Shown one piece after another: positions 1 through 6,664 of a DNA stretch of 23,686 bases. The translations under genes and the position numbers were made by a program. The notes beneath the pieces are model-generated. The model was not told where the DNA came from. It made no database searches and was given only the letters and a program-made list of their open reading frames with translations. The DNA lies in the IMG/VR virus record IMGVR_UViG_3300046534_000593, positions 1 through 23,686 of that record; one strand, 5' to 3'. This DNA comes from a virus. Numbering within the stretch: position 1 is the stretch's first letter; every line of letters starts with the position of its first letter.

Positions 1-458
1 CCGTTGGGCCAACGTGGGGTTGCTGTGAGGGCTACAATCCATGTTCCTTGCGCCTGATAGTGCCTGACAATTTTAAGCATCTGAGCGCCACCAAAATGCC
101 CCTCATCAACAAACAGGATCTTCAGCTTCGGAGCGCTGTCCATCCTCCGCGCTAAGGTGTCGCTCATGATCATATGCACCTGCGCAAACGGGCTTGGACG
201 CCTGCCAGCCGCAACAAAACCGTGATCAATCCCAAACGCGTCAAGAGTCTTTGATGTCTGCTCAAGGAGTTTTTTGCGCGGGACCATAAACCCCACGGAG
301 TTACTCTTCGCAACGGCTGACTGGATCATGTGCAGGGCCAATCGGGTTTTACCGAATCCCGTTGCCGCCTGCACAATCACGGATTTGTTCCGACGCATTG
401 CCGCCCGGGTTTGTTCGACTAGGGCGGATTGATCGGGGTAGAGGCTAACTAGTGTCAT
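1..458 (-). CDS. SF2 DNA/RNA helicase, N-terminal part (cut by window edge)
   Basis: Likely an ATP-dependent superfamily 2 helicase of the phage replication module; only the first 152 codons are in the window. Visible motifs: Walker A/motif I ATGFGKT at residues 32-38, motif II DEGH at 118-121 (instead of the usual DEAH or DECH), and motif III TATP at 145-148. The conserved PDQ near residues 8-10 resembles the Q-motif region of UvsW/RecG-like and DEAD-type phage helicases. The ATG overlaps the stop of the methyltransferase gene by an ATGA, and an AGAGGGG lies about 9 nt upstream, so the start is well supported. It is the last visible gene of the leftward replication operon. The substrate cannot be told from this fragment. 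Confidence 0.85.
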   Translation of the reverse strand, partial: MTLVSLYPDQSALVEQTRAAMRRNKSVIVQAATGFGKTRLALHMIQSAVAKSNSVGFMVPRKKLLEQTSKTLDAFGIDHGFVAAGRRPSPFAQVHMIMSDTLARRMDSAPKLKILFVDEGHFGGAQMLKIVRHYQAQGTWIVALTATPRWPN

Positions 459-1171
459 AAGTCAAACCCCTCTTGCGTGGCAGGTTTTGGCGGTGCCACA
501 AATAAATCAGGCTGGTCATATGCCGCCTGCACACGCTTGCAAGCTATCTCGAAATAATCAGGATCAAGTTCAATGCCGATTCCTTTGCGCCCTAGTTTGG
601 CACAGGCAACAAGGGTTGTTCCGCTGCCCATGAAGGGGTCTAGGATTGTTTCGGCGTTGGGTAGGAACCCAAGGCACCACTGCATTACGCCTAATGGTTT
701 TTGCGTCGGGTGCTGCCTAAATGTTGGCGTTTTAACTTTGTCCATTTCTCCTTTTCTAATAAACCCATTCCAAGTCCAAACTATACGGCGCGTTGCTATC
801 TTCATATTGGTCCAAGCTAATTCACAATCCGCGAAATCGGTTGACCCGTTTTGCTTATCCCAAACAAGCCAACAAGAAGTTGGCGGCAAATCATAATAAT
901 TGCCGCCGAAAATAATTGAATTCTTTGCCATAGAAACCGCTATATTGATGGCTTCGTCTGCGGTTGATGTGTCCCATTGCTTGTGGGCGTATAAATCAGA
1001 TTTTGCCAACTTTCGGCGACTGGCAGACTTTCCGCCACTTTCCCCAATCCCATAAGGCGGGTCCGTCACAACTGCGTCCACCTTCCCAAGCGCGGGCATC
1101 ACCTCAAGGCAGTCACCAAGATACAAATCGCAGTCACCAATTTTAACGTGCTTTTTCCATGGGTCGGTCAT
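455..1171 (-). CDS. Beta-class DNA methyltransferase (N6-adenine or N4-cytosine)
   Basis: Transfers a methyl group from S-adenosylmethionine to an exocyclic amino group in DNA. In 238 residues the catalytic motif DPPY (37-40) comes before the SAM-binding motif DPFMGSGTT (178-186), the order that defines the beta class. HPTQKP near 154 is also typical of these enzymes. No recognition domain beyond the core and no restriction partner are visible, so it is probably an orphan methyltransferase protecting phage DNA from host restriction or marking replicated DNA. GGAGGA sits 6 nt before the ATG, and the start overlaps the upstream primase stop by ATGA. The target sequence and the choice between adenine and cytosine cannot be read from sequence alone. 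Confidence 0.93.
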   Translation of the reverse strand: MTDPWKKHVKIGDCDLYLGDCLEVMPALGKVDAVVTDPPYGIGESGGKSASRRKLAKSDLYAHKQWDTSTADEAINIAVSMAKNSIIFGGNYYDLPPTSCWLVWDKQNGSTDFADCELAWTNMKIATRRIVWTWNGFIRKGEMDKVKTPTFRQHPTQKPLGVMQWCLGFLPNAETILDPFMGSGTTLVACAKLGRKGIGIELDPDYFEIACKRVQAAYDQPDLFVAPPKPATQEGFDL

Positions 1172-3819
1172 CTAAAATCCTCCGGCGCATAATCACCGAA
1201 CGGCAATTCCTCCTCGTCGTGCTCCGCTGTGTCACGGCCAAGCACATCGTTGACAGGGATTGCAATCGCTTTGCTAAACAATCCCGCCATAAAATAGATT
1301 GTTTTGTTGCCAAGATTGTGCGCTGACGGATAATCAGCTAGAGTTCTGAACCACGGTGTATAGGGAGTATCGGCAAGCAATTTCTTGAGCTGTGGCGCTT
1401 GGTTCGCTATGTACAACTCATTGTCTTTGACGCGTAAACCGTACTGCCTGAGTGCCTTGTCGGCTTCCTCTTGGTGCGGGTCTTTCAGTTTGCTGGCCTT
1501 GCTGACAAGATCACCAACAGCCGCCTCGCGTGTCATTCCAGCGTGATCATAACGCACGCGCGCTGTCATGATATAGGTCAACAGCCTTGAAGGGTCGCTT
1601 TCTTCACATGCAGCCGTGTGCCAGTCCCAATCCTGCCCGCTGATCCATGCCTTTGCGTCTTCCATGCTGACTTCTTTAGTTGTCGTCAACATGTATGCAC
1701 CGGCCAACATCGGCCCCATCTGATCACCAGAACGCTTGTTCCCAAAAACGTCAGTTGCAGCACGGCTAAAAACCGCAATGTTTTTAAGCAGCGTCGGCAG
1801 GTTCGCAATTGTCCTGGCAAGCATGGCTTTTGAGTATTCCGGCGTTAGTGTTTCGTAAATGTTGTTCATCAATAATTCGAAACGGTCGCTGCGATCTGGT
1901 CGTTCGTCGCGCATCAATTCAAGCATTGAGAACCGTCCAAGGTCTTGAGTGTTCTCAACCCTAGCAATAATTGAAGCAAAGCAAAAACAGCTATTTATGT
2001 TGTAATCCTTGTAGGCGTTTACGATCACCCCGCCCGATGATGCCAAGCGAACAAGCAAAACCATGTCCTCAATACTTTGCTGTTGACGCTTGGTGTCCGC
2101 TTCCATCTCGTCAAGCACAACGCATCTTCCGCTAGTGCTAAGTTTTTTGCGTATTCCTGCTTCAGTCGATTTTTGATCTGCATTAATGGAAACCTTGCCA
2201 AGTAACGGCCTAATAATCTGCTGAATAACTGTAGATTTTCCGCTCTGCGTTGCACCAGTAACCCAGATATGCGGCCTCCAATTTATAGCAGAACCAATCG
2301 GAGCAACCACTAGCCAGCCAGCCAAAAGGTAAGCAAACTGCGACTTTTTCCACGTCACGGATTTGCATATATTCAAGAGCTTCGCCGCTTCCGCGTTAGA
2401 TAACGGATCACACTTTATGTCGTAAAGATTCGGCCCGCTCTCATAGACATATTCCCCCTTGAACTCTGCTGGGTGCTTTGAAGTTTTGTCCATTTTCACG
2501 ATGGAAGTTCCGCAGTTAACAATCGGTTCCCCGTTGTCAATCCATGCGCCAATGCCTCGCACACTTTCCGGCTGGAATATGCCAAGCAAATGACAGGCGT
2601 TCATCAGATCAGAGCAAGCAAACTCGGCGACCTTGTTCGTTGCCGTTTTTCCGTCGGGGTTGTAGTGCTTCATCCAAAACCCATAGGGCGCAAGTTTTTG
2701 AAGGTTCGCGATCCGCTGCATGTCCGTTGCAGACATTTTCTCAATCTGACCGGTCGTTTTTGGGAAAAAATAATAAATCCCCGCATCATATCCTAGCGGC
2801 CTAATCGCCCGCATTGCGTCGTGCTGTTCTTCTGGCAGGTCTTGGACTCGCTCATAGTCGCCAGACTGCCCTTCGCAATCATCGTAACGATCCGGTAGAG
2901 CCTCAAACGCGGCCCGTACAGAGGCATCTCCACACGCTCGGGCGTAGTCATCCCAATCGGTCAGGCCTGCCTCCACAGGGGGCGCTATGACGCGACAGCC
3001 CCCGATTGCTAACGCAGACTGTTGTGCGTGGTATATGCCAGGATTGTATGGCGTGCCGTCCGGCTTTGTGTTCTCGTGGTCGTTGTCGGCTGCGATGATA
3101 AACTCGGTGTCCGGATATTTCGCCAGCAAGATTTTTGCCACTGGCTTCAGGTTGCCAGAGTCAAATGCAGCGACAACAGGCAGGCCCGTACAGCGCCGCA
3201 ATGCGCAGGCCGTGGCGTATCCCTCACAAATGAGGATGCGCGCCATTGGCTCGCCTCTGTCGGCTATCGGAAAATATGAACCGAGCTTAGTCGAGCCAAA
3301 CAAAAACCGCTTCCCCCCGTCGCCCGTAATGAACTGAAGCCCGACGATTCCAGACTTCGCATACAACGGCACAACAACGCTGCCCTGTGAAATGCGCGCC
3401 CCGTTTAGCGTGGTGCCTTTGTTGTCGAGATAATCCGTGGTGCCTGTCTTGTCGGCACCGTCCCAGATCCGCCTAGACTTATCTGCTGCAGCCTCGGCGA
3501 TCCGTTTGGTTTCGGCGTCGCGTGCTTTCTTGGCTTCAGCGGCTTTGCGTTTCCAGTCGGCCCGCTCTTCTGGCGTTGCTTTGCGTGTCGATTTGGAGTG
3601 CCAAGCGTGCATGACTCCTTGCTTAAAAGAGTGCACCCAGCCAACAGCAAACCCATCGCCTTCAATCTTAAGCTGATAACTGGCGTTCTGTGTTTTTGCT
3701 CGGTCGCCTGCCAGCCTGTAACGGTTGCGCGTGTCGTCTGCTACGATCTCGTCCGGGTTTTCCGGCCCGCAATCGTGGGCGCGCATATGGTCAATAAATG
3801 CGGCTATCTGGTCAGTCAT
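1168..3819 (-). CDS. Phage primase-helicase with TOPRIM and P-loop ATPase domains
   Basis: An 883-residue replication protein expected to prime and unwind DNA at the fork. The N-terminal 75 residues resemble those of TOPRIM-type phage/plasmid primases, followed by a charged, Ala/Lys-rich stretch (about 85-125). The TOPRIM domain shows the catalytic Glu in LICEGYATA (Glu199) and the acidic pair in AADND (Asp245, Asp247). The C-terminal ATPase has Walker A GATQSGKST (522-530) and Walker B VVLDEME (Asp570-Glu571). I chose the ATG at 3819 over an in-frame ATG at 3858 because GGTGGAG lies 8 nt upstream of it and it gives a 4-nt ATGA overlap with the preceding zinc-ribbon gene. The domain order is clear; the unwinding activity is inferred. 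Confidence 0.9.
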   Translation of the reverse strand: MTDQIAAFIDHMRAHDCGPENPDEIVADDTRNRYRLAGDRAKTQNASYQLKIEGDGFAVGWVHSFKQGVMHAWHSKSTRKATPEERADWKRKAAEAKKARDAETKRIAEAAADKSRRIWDGADKTGTTDYLDNKGTTLNGARISQGSVVVPLYAKSGIVGLQFITGDGGKRFLFGSTKLGSYFPIADRGEPMARILICEGYATACALRRCTGLPVVAAFDSGNLKPVAKILLAKYPDTEFIIAADNDHENTKPDGTPYNPGIYHAQQSALAIGGCRVIAPPVEAGLTDWDDYARACGDASVRAAFEALPDRYDDCEGQSGDYERVQDLPEEQHDAMRAIRPLGYDAGIYYFFPKTTGQIEKMSATDMQRIANLQKLAPYGFWMKHYNPDGKTATNKVAEFACSDLMNACHLLGIFQPESVRGIGAWIDNGEPIVNCGTSIVKMDKTSKHPAEFKGEYVYESGPNLYDIKCDPLSNAEAAKLLNICKSVTWKKSQFAYLLAGWLVVAPIGSAINWRPHIWVTGATQSGKSTVIQQIIRPLLGKVSINADQKSTEAGIRKKLSTSGRCVVLDEMEADTKRQQQSIEDMVLLVRLASSGGVIVNAYKDYNINSCFCFASIIARVENTQDLGRFSMLELMRDERPDRSDRFELLMNNIYETLTPEYSKAMLARTIANLPTLLKNIAVFSRAATDVFGNKRSGDQMGPMLAGAYMLTTTKEVSMEDAKAWISGQDWDWHTAACEESDPSRLLTYIMTARVRYDHAGMTREAAVGDLVSKASKLKDPHQEEADKALRQYGLRVKDNELYIANQAPQLKKLLADTPYTPWFRTLADYPSAHNLGNKTIYFMAGLFSKAIAIPVNDVLGRDTAEHDEEELPFGDYAPEDFR

Positions 3820-4001
3820 GTGTCCAGCTCCACCAATTGGCTGCCGCAATGTGGGCAAAGCTCTGGAATACCTGGCGCTCCGATAACTTCATCGCAATCG
3901 GCGCAATACATATCATCGCAGTGCAGTGCGTCATAGTAATCATCAAGCGCGTCGAGGTGCCTGTTGATTGCGCAGGCGTTCCCGTCTGTTGAGTGTGTCA
4001 T
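3816..4001 (-). CDS. Small zinc-ribbon-like protein
   Basis: A 61-residue acidic protein and the first gene of the leftward operon. Two CxxC knuckles (CADC near 35-38 and CPHC near 50-53) are spaced as in a zinc ribbon, so it probably binds one zinc ion. Such small proteins often sit beside phage primases and could act as a detached zinc-binding accessory domain, but that is inference. Its ATG follows the leader CAACAAGGGGAAATGAG, which resembles the leaders of several small genes on the other strand. Its stop overlaps the primase start by ATGA, so the two are likely translationally coupled. Confidence 0.75.
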   Translation of the reverse strand: MTHSTDGNACAINRHLDALDDYYDALHCDDMYCADCDEVIGAPGIPELCPHCGSQLVELDT

Positions 4002-4106
4002 CTCATTTCCCCTTGTTGGTTTCCCGTTTGCAGCGCCTGTTCATGTTGAGCCGCTCTGTTTTTTTAGCCTCGGAAAAACACGTTTGCAAGCGAAAAAACG
4101 GCCTCA

Positions 4107-4379
4107 GTTATGGGTTTCGGTTATAAAGTTATGCCGCGTAGTGAATGATTTCAATGACTTAGGCATGACATAACTCATAACCCAAAATAAAAGAGGGGCG
4201 TACTCATAGCACATGATGCATAACACGGGGTCACAAGAGGAGAGACGATCTATACGACCCCCTCTTTATTATATTATTAGTTATAAAGAAGTAAGTAAGT
4301 AAGTAAGGGCCTGATTTCGTTCAGAAATTTTGATAACCAAAAGCATAACTGGCCCGGTTATCCTCAGTTATCCGGTTAT
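4107..4379. repeat. Iteron-like array of 12 GTTAT/ATAAC pentamers
   Basis: GTTAT occurs at 4107, 4120, 4128, 4280, 4357, 4367 and 4375, and its complement ATAAC at 4170, 4177, 4220, 4333 and 4345: twelve copies in 273 bp, where about one would be expected by chance at equal base composition. Several pair up as GGTTAT, a short gap, then AGTTATG or AGTTATCC (for example 4119-4133, 4356-4373, and inverted at 4169-4182 and 4332-4350). This suggests a dimer-binding unit in both orientations. Confidence 0.7.
4291..4306 (+). repeat. Tetranucleotide repeat (GTAA)4
   Basis: Four perfect copies of GTAA follow the AT-rich stretch in the divergent control region. Lying outside any gene, it could change promoter or origin spacing by slippage, or be incidental. 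Confidence 0.6.
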
Positions 4380-4394
4380 GAACCGATTTAGGCG

Positions 4395-4423
4395 TTGACC
4401 TCACCTCCAATTATTAGTAGATA
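4395..4423 (+). promoter_or_regulatory. Candidate promoter of the rightward accessory operon
   Basis: TTGACC (4395-4400) is followed after 17 nt by TAGATA (4418-4423), 31 nt upstream of the first accessory gene. The -35 box is strong and the -10 box weak, which is common in alphaproteobacteria. Three GTTAT copies end only 16 nt upstream of the -35 box, so the promoter may be controlled by whatever binds the array. Confidence 0.45.
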
Positions 4424-4453
4424 TAGGTCATCAAGGGCAAAGAGGACGCCAAC

Positions 4454-4684
4454 ATGAAGATCGAAAAAAACATACCAATGCCGAGACCAAGAAACCCCCG
4501 CTCGATTGCTAGGTCATACGATTGGCCGGACATGCAGGTGGATGACAGCGTGTTTTTTGACAATGAGCCAAAAGGGTCTCAGTCAAATCCTTCCGTTGCT
4601 GCCAAATGCTGGGGCGCAAATCATGGCGCTGAGTTTTCATCCCGCAAAGAAGGCAACGGCGTTCGCATCTGGCGGGTAGCTTGA
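4454..4684 (+). CDS. Small phage protein, possibly DUF7303-like
   Basis: A 76-residue protein, first in the accessory operon, preceded by AGAGGA 8-9 nt before the ATG. Its pattern (KIEKNIPMP, then DMQVDDSVFF, a small-residue middle, then VRIWRV at the end) resembles a family of small phage proteins I remember as DUF7303, whose function is not known to me. There is no membrane segment or catalytic motif. Placement next to the replication control region suggests early expression. The family name is from memory and should be treated as tentative. Confidence 0.65.
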   Translation: MKIEKNIPMPRPRNPRSIARSYDWPDMQVDDSVFFDNEPKGSQSNPSVAAKCWGANHGAEFSSRKEGNGVRIWRVA

Positions 4685-4720
4685 TCTAACGCGCAACCAA
4701 CAACACAGAGGGAACACACC

Positions 4721-4933
4721 ATGACACAGATCAGCATCAAAACGAAGTCTTACCATCGTAACAAAAGTTACAACGCGATTGCCGACGCGCTGCTTGATGA
4801 GGGCTACGGGTACACAACTCAAACCGGAACATTTGAGATCGACGTTGACGGCGTAACGCTTACAACAAACGCGCCTCGAAATTTCGTTGAGCGCATCGAC
4901 TTCACACGTAGCGCGGTGACAATCCGTGGGTAA
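4721..4933 (+). CDS. Hypothetical small protein
   Basis: A 70-residue protein I do not recognise. A good ribosome site (GAGGGA) precedes the ATG. The N-terminus is basic (KTKSYHRNKSY), followed by a predicted helix (NAIADALLDEG) and a beta-rich second half (TGTFEIDVDGVTLTT, then VTIRG), suggesting a small alpha/beta fold. Its stop overlaps the next gene's GTG start by 8 nt, so it belongs to the accessory operon. No function can be assigned. Confidence 0.6.
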   Translation: MTQISIKTKSYHRNKSYNAIADALLDEGYGYTTQTGTFEIDVDGVTLTTNAPRNFVERIDFTRSAVTIRG

Positions 4934-5060
4934 GCGTGTGGCATGGGTGGTCATTGGCCTAGTCATAGGGCTGATCTCTGGCACCATCGTTGACAAAGCA
5001 ATCGCCAACGCGGCACACAGCGCCGCAAACCAACACCAGCAACAGGGTGACAAGCCATGA
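4926..5060 (+). CDS. Tiny single-pass membrane protein
   Basis: A 44-residue ORF starting with GTG, which overlaps the previous stop by 8 nt; its own stop overlaps the next ATG by ATGA. This tight packing is the main evidence that it is real. After a basic start (GKR), residues 5-21 (VAWVVIGLVIGLISGTI) form one hydrophobic helix, followed by a polar Ala/His/Gln-rich tail (SAANQHQQQGDKP). It would sit in the inner membrane with its N-terminus probably inside. A role in superinfection exclusion or as a spanin/holin accessory is possible but unsupported. A GTG 12 nt further in is an alternative start. Confidence 0.55.
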   Translation: MGKRVAWVVIGLVIGLISGTIVDKAIANAAHSAANQHQQQGDKP

Positions 5061-5467
5061 ACGAACTGCATGAAATAATCACCAATGACGAAATCTTTCG
5101 AGTGCATGGACATGCCGACTTTGGTGACATGTTGCCAAGAGAGGTCGTCAATAATGGGGTTGTAAAATGTGCATTTGGCTTTTCTTGCGGGGCAACTCAG
5201 CTTTACATTCTTAAAGAACACGGCCTTGTGACAAAACCAAGTGATTATCTTTGCCCTGCTCGCTTAACGGAAAAAGGCAAGCGGTACGGTCGATCAATCT
5301 ATTTGCCTAAACGGCTCGCCATGACTGACGACCACACCCGCAAGATCAAGCTGGACACGCTGCGAGAGGTGCAGAAGGTGCTGGCGTTCGCTATGTCGGA
5401 CACGTCAAACTTGGCACGCGCAACAGCAGCCAATGCAATCAGCAAAATGATGGAGGAACTGAAATGA
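5057..5467 (+). CDS. Hypothetical protein with possible winged-helix N-terminal half
   Basis: A 136-residue protein joined by ATGA overlaps to the genes on both sides. Residues 20-85 (a Cys-containing helix, then LYILKEHGLV, then LTEKGKRYGRSIYLPK) read like a small winged-helix DNA-binding domain, with the LTEKGK turn typical of such folds. From Met89 (MTDDHTRKIKLDTLREVQ) the rest is one or two helices and looks like a separate small protein. This may be a fusion of two accessory genes, or the inner Met may be used as a second start. I do not recognise a family. Confidence 0.55.
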   Translation: MNELHEIITNDEIFRVHGHADFGDMLPREVVNNGVVKCAFGFSCGATQLYILKEHGLVTKPSDYLCPARLTEKGKRYGRSIYLPKRLAMTDDHTRKIKLDTLREVQKVLAFAMSDTSNLARATAANAISKMMEELK

Positions 5468-5640
5468 CTGAGCAAAAAACAATGGAAATAATCAATTGGA
5501 TCATATTTCTATCAATGCCGATCCTGCTGATATGGGCAATCAACGCATTAGTCCCGGAAGCGGAAATTGCGCTGACTGTTGAAAATTGGTGTGCTTTATT
5601 TATTGTGATCGTCTGCATACGGGAGGCATCTAACCCATGA
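5464..5640 (+). CDS. Small two-helix membrane protein
   Basis: A 58-residue ORF linked to both neighbours by ATGA overlaps (5464-5467 and 5637-5640). Two hydrophobic stretches are visible: residues 8-28 (starting EIINWIIFL and ending INALV) and 42-54 (WCALFIVIVCI), separated by an acidic loop (PEAEIALTVE). Size and topology would fit a holin-like or exclusion protein, but no endolysin gene is nearby, so this is only a possibility. The coding call rests on the overlaps and clean membrane pattern. Confidence 0.55.
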   Translation: MTEQKTMEIINWIIFLSMPILLIWAINALVPEAEIALTVENWCALFIVIVCIREASNP

Positions 5641-5846
5641 CTGACGCGACCACATCCAGAATGCAGGCAATGCGGCACCGGCATTCAGTCGGATCTGGCA
5701 CCATGCGCCAGGTCATCGCAGGGCTAGGCGATGATGAAATGGATTGGCTATGGGAATCTGCATCAAAGGCCGGGCTGAATGTTGCAGAGTGGGCCGCGCA
5801 AATAATTTGCGACGCTTATGATGAGGAAAAGGGAGACACGCCATGA
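5637..5846 (+). CDS. Hypothetical small protein, possibly ribbon-helix-helix-like
   Basis: A 69-residue protein connected by ATGA overlaps to its neighbours. The C-terminal 40 residues (GDDEMDWLWESASKAG, then NVAEWAAQII and DAYDEEKG) suggest two amphipathic helices, as in small CopG/Arc-like proteins that use an aligned helix pair for dimerisation. The N-terminus is basic (RMQAMRHRH). DNA binding is therefore plausible but not shown. Confidence 0.55.
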   Translation: MTDATTSRMQAMRHRHSVGSGTMRQVIAGLGDDEMDWLWESASKAGLNVAEWAAQIICDAYDEEKGDTP

Positions 5847-6217
5847 CGACCGCACGGGATAATATCTCGCAGATAATTGACGAAATGGTAAGATATGACG
5901 GGTTCATGGGGGCGTGGGATGCACATGACGCCGCCGACGAAATCCTTGCCGCGCTCCCTGACATGATCGCGCCGCTGATTTGGGACAAGCACCCAGACCA
6001 GCACGAGTGGTACAATGTGACACACATGGACATTGACGGGATAGAATACGGTTATACAATCGCAGGGGTCAGGTCAAAGTGGGCCGTTTATCTTAGGTTC
6101 GGGAATAAGCGCGTTGGAGGGTTGCATCGTGTTCCCCAAGAGGCGTTTGACTGGGCCAACACCCACCACCGAGCAGCGATCATGGCATCGTTCCAGACAC
6201 CAACAATCACCCCTTGA
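5843..6217 (+). CDS. Accessory protein, paralogue of the gene at 7196
   Basis: A 124-residue protein whose start overlaps the previous stop by ATGA. It shares two blocks with the 92-residue protein at 7196-7474: LAALPDMIAPLIWD (here) against LAALPSMIEPLVWD, and ANTHHRAAIMASFQTP against ANTHHIAAITAAFQTP. I know this arrangement (an ALPxMIxPLxW start and an ANxHHRAAI end) from many small alphaproteobacterial phage proteins of unknown role. The middle is variable and beta-rich with aromatic residues. No catalytic motif is visible. It closes the tight part of the accessory operon. Confidence 0.7.
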   Translation: MTTARDNISQIIDEMVRYDGFMGAWDAHDAADEILAALPDMIAPLIWDKHPDQHEWYNVTHMDIDGIEYGYTIAGVRSKWAVYLRFGNKRVGGLHRVPQEAFDWANTHHRAAIMASFQTPTITP

Positions 6218-6664
6218 CGCGGCTTGGCAGTTCGTCCATGGTGTAGAGGTTGCTTGTGTTTTGTTCCTTTCATGAGTTTCCTTTTGTTGTTGGTAGTGGC
6301 CCGCGCTTTCCCCTCCCTTGCGCGGGCCACGACAACGCCGCTTTTTTGTAGTGTGATATAACAAGTTGCTGCGAGTGCACTTCGTAGCGAGTTAGGCGCA
6401 AATCCTTTCTGTCACACTTCATGAGCGCGGCGGCGTGGAAAGCAGACACGCGCGTTGTGGCCTTACTCAGTGTTGCAGGTGGAATAGGTTTTCGGGCGGG
6501 CATAGGATTCAACGCCGAGCTGATATGTTACCCGCGATTAAATTGGCGCTCCGTAAGTTTCCCAAGTCGGCTTGGAGGCAGCCCATCGCAAAGAGCCCTA
6601 CCACGGCATGAGAGTTTGAGCAGGATTAGCGACCTGCCCGCGTTCATTTTAATCAGGGCGATCA
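6218..6664. other. 447-bp gap without a convincing gene; contains structured DNA
   Basis: Between the two paralogue-bearing segments there is no ORF with both a ribosome site and coding character on either strand. It contains an 11-bp perfect hairpin (6296-6330) followed by a T6 run, and a 7-bp inverted repeat AGTGTGA/TCACACT at 6350 and 6412. On the minus strand a CAACAACAAAAGGAAA sequence precedes an ATG at 6273, echoing the leaders of other small genes. It may be a decayed gene, a regulatory RNA, or a recombination scar. Confidence 0.4.
6296..6348 (+). terminator. Strong hairpin with downstream T-run, likely terminator or structured RNA
   Basis: GTGGCCCGCGC (6296-6306) and GCGCGGGCCAC (6320-6330) form a perfect 11-bp stem around a 13-nt pyrimidine loop. 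A T6 run begins 11 nt after the stem (6342-6347), further than usual for an intrinsic terminator. On the opposite strand the loop is purine-rich (AGGGAGGGG). It could end the accessory operon transcript, though it may equally be a non-coding RNA element. Confidence 0.5.

Larger units (their letters stand above)
4002..4453. promoter_or_regulatory. Divergent intergenic control region, possible replication origin
   Basis: This 452-bp AT-rich gap separates the leftward replication operon from the rightward accessory operon. It holds twelve GTTAT/ATAAC pentamers, a fourfold GTAA repeat, the AT-only run near 4265-4278, and overlapping inverted repeats: GGGGTC (4227-4232) with GACCCC (4256-4261), and AAAGAGGGG (4190-4198) with CCCCTCTTT (4259-4267). 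The near-DnaA-box sequence TTATCCTCA (4358-4366) differs from TTATCCACA at one base. No convincing gene is present. Position next to the primase gene and base composition fit an origin, a regulator-binding array, or both. Confidence 0.6.

Noticed and set aside
3964-4173. Plus-strand ORF of 69 codons across the divergent region
   Set aside because: It lies antisense to the zinc-ribbon gene start and the GTTAT array, lacks a ribosome site, and its translation has no protein-like pattern.
4637-5221. Minus-strand ORF of 194 codons opposite the accessory genes
   Set aside because: Antisense to three overlapping plus-strand genes with ribosome sites; Cys-rich, low-complexity shadow translation.
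6088-6273. Minus-strand ORF beginning MKGTKHKQ after an ACAACAAAAGGAAA leader
   Set aside because: The leader resembles the cassette leader, but most of the ORF is antisense to the better supported gene at 5843-6217 and its translation looks like a shadow. Noted in the gap entry only.
6350-6420. Possible tRNA: AGTGTGA ... TCACACT ending TTCA
   Set aside because: The acceptor-like pairing is right, but the D and T arms do not form and the length is about four bases short on either strand.
6270-6512. Minus-strand ORF of 80 codons in the 6.2-6.6 kb gap
   Set aside because: It begins at TTG or an ATG without a ribosome site and runs through the strong hairpin. Basic composition alone was not enough.
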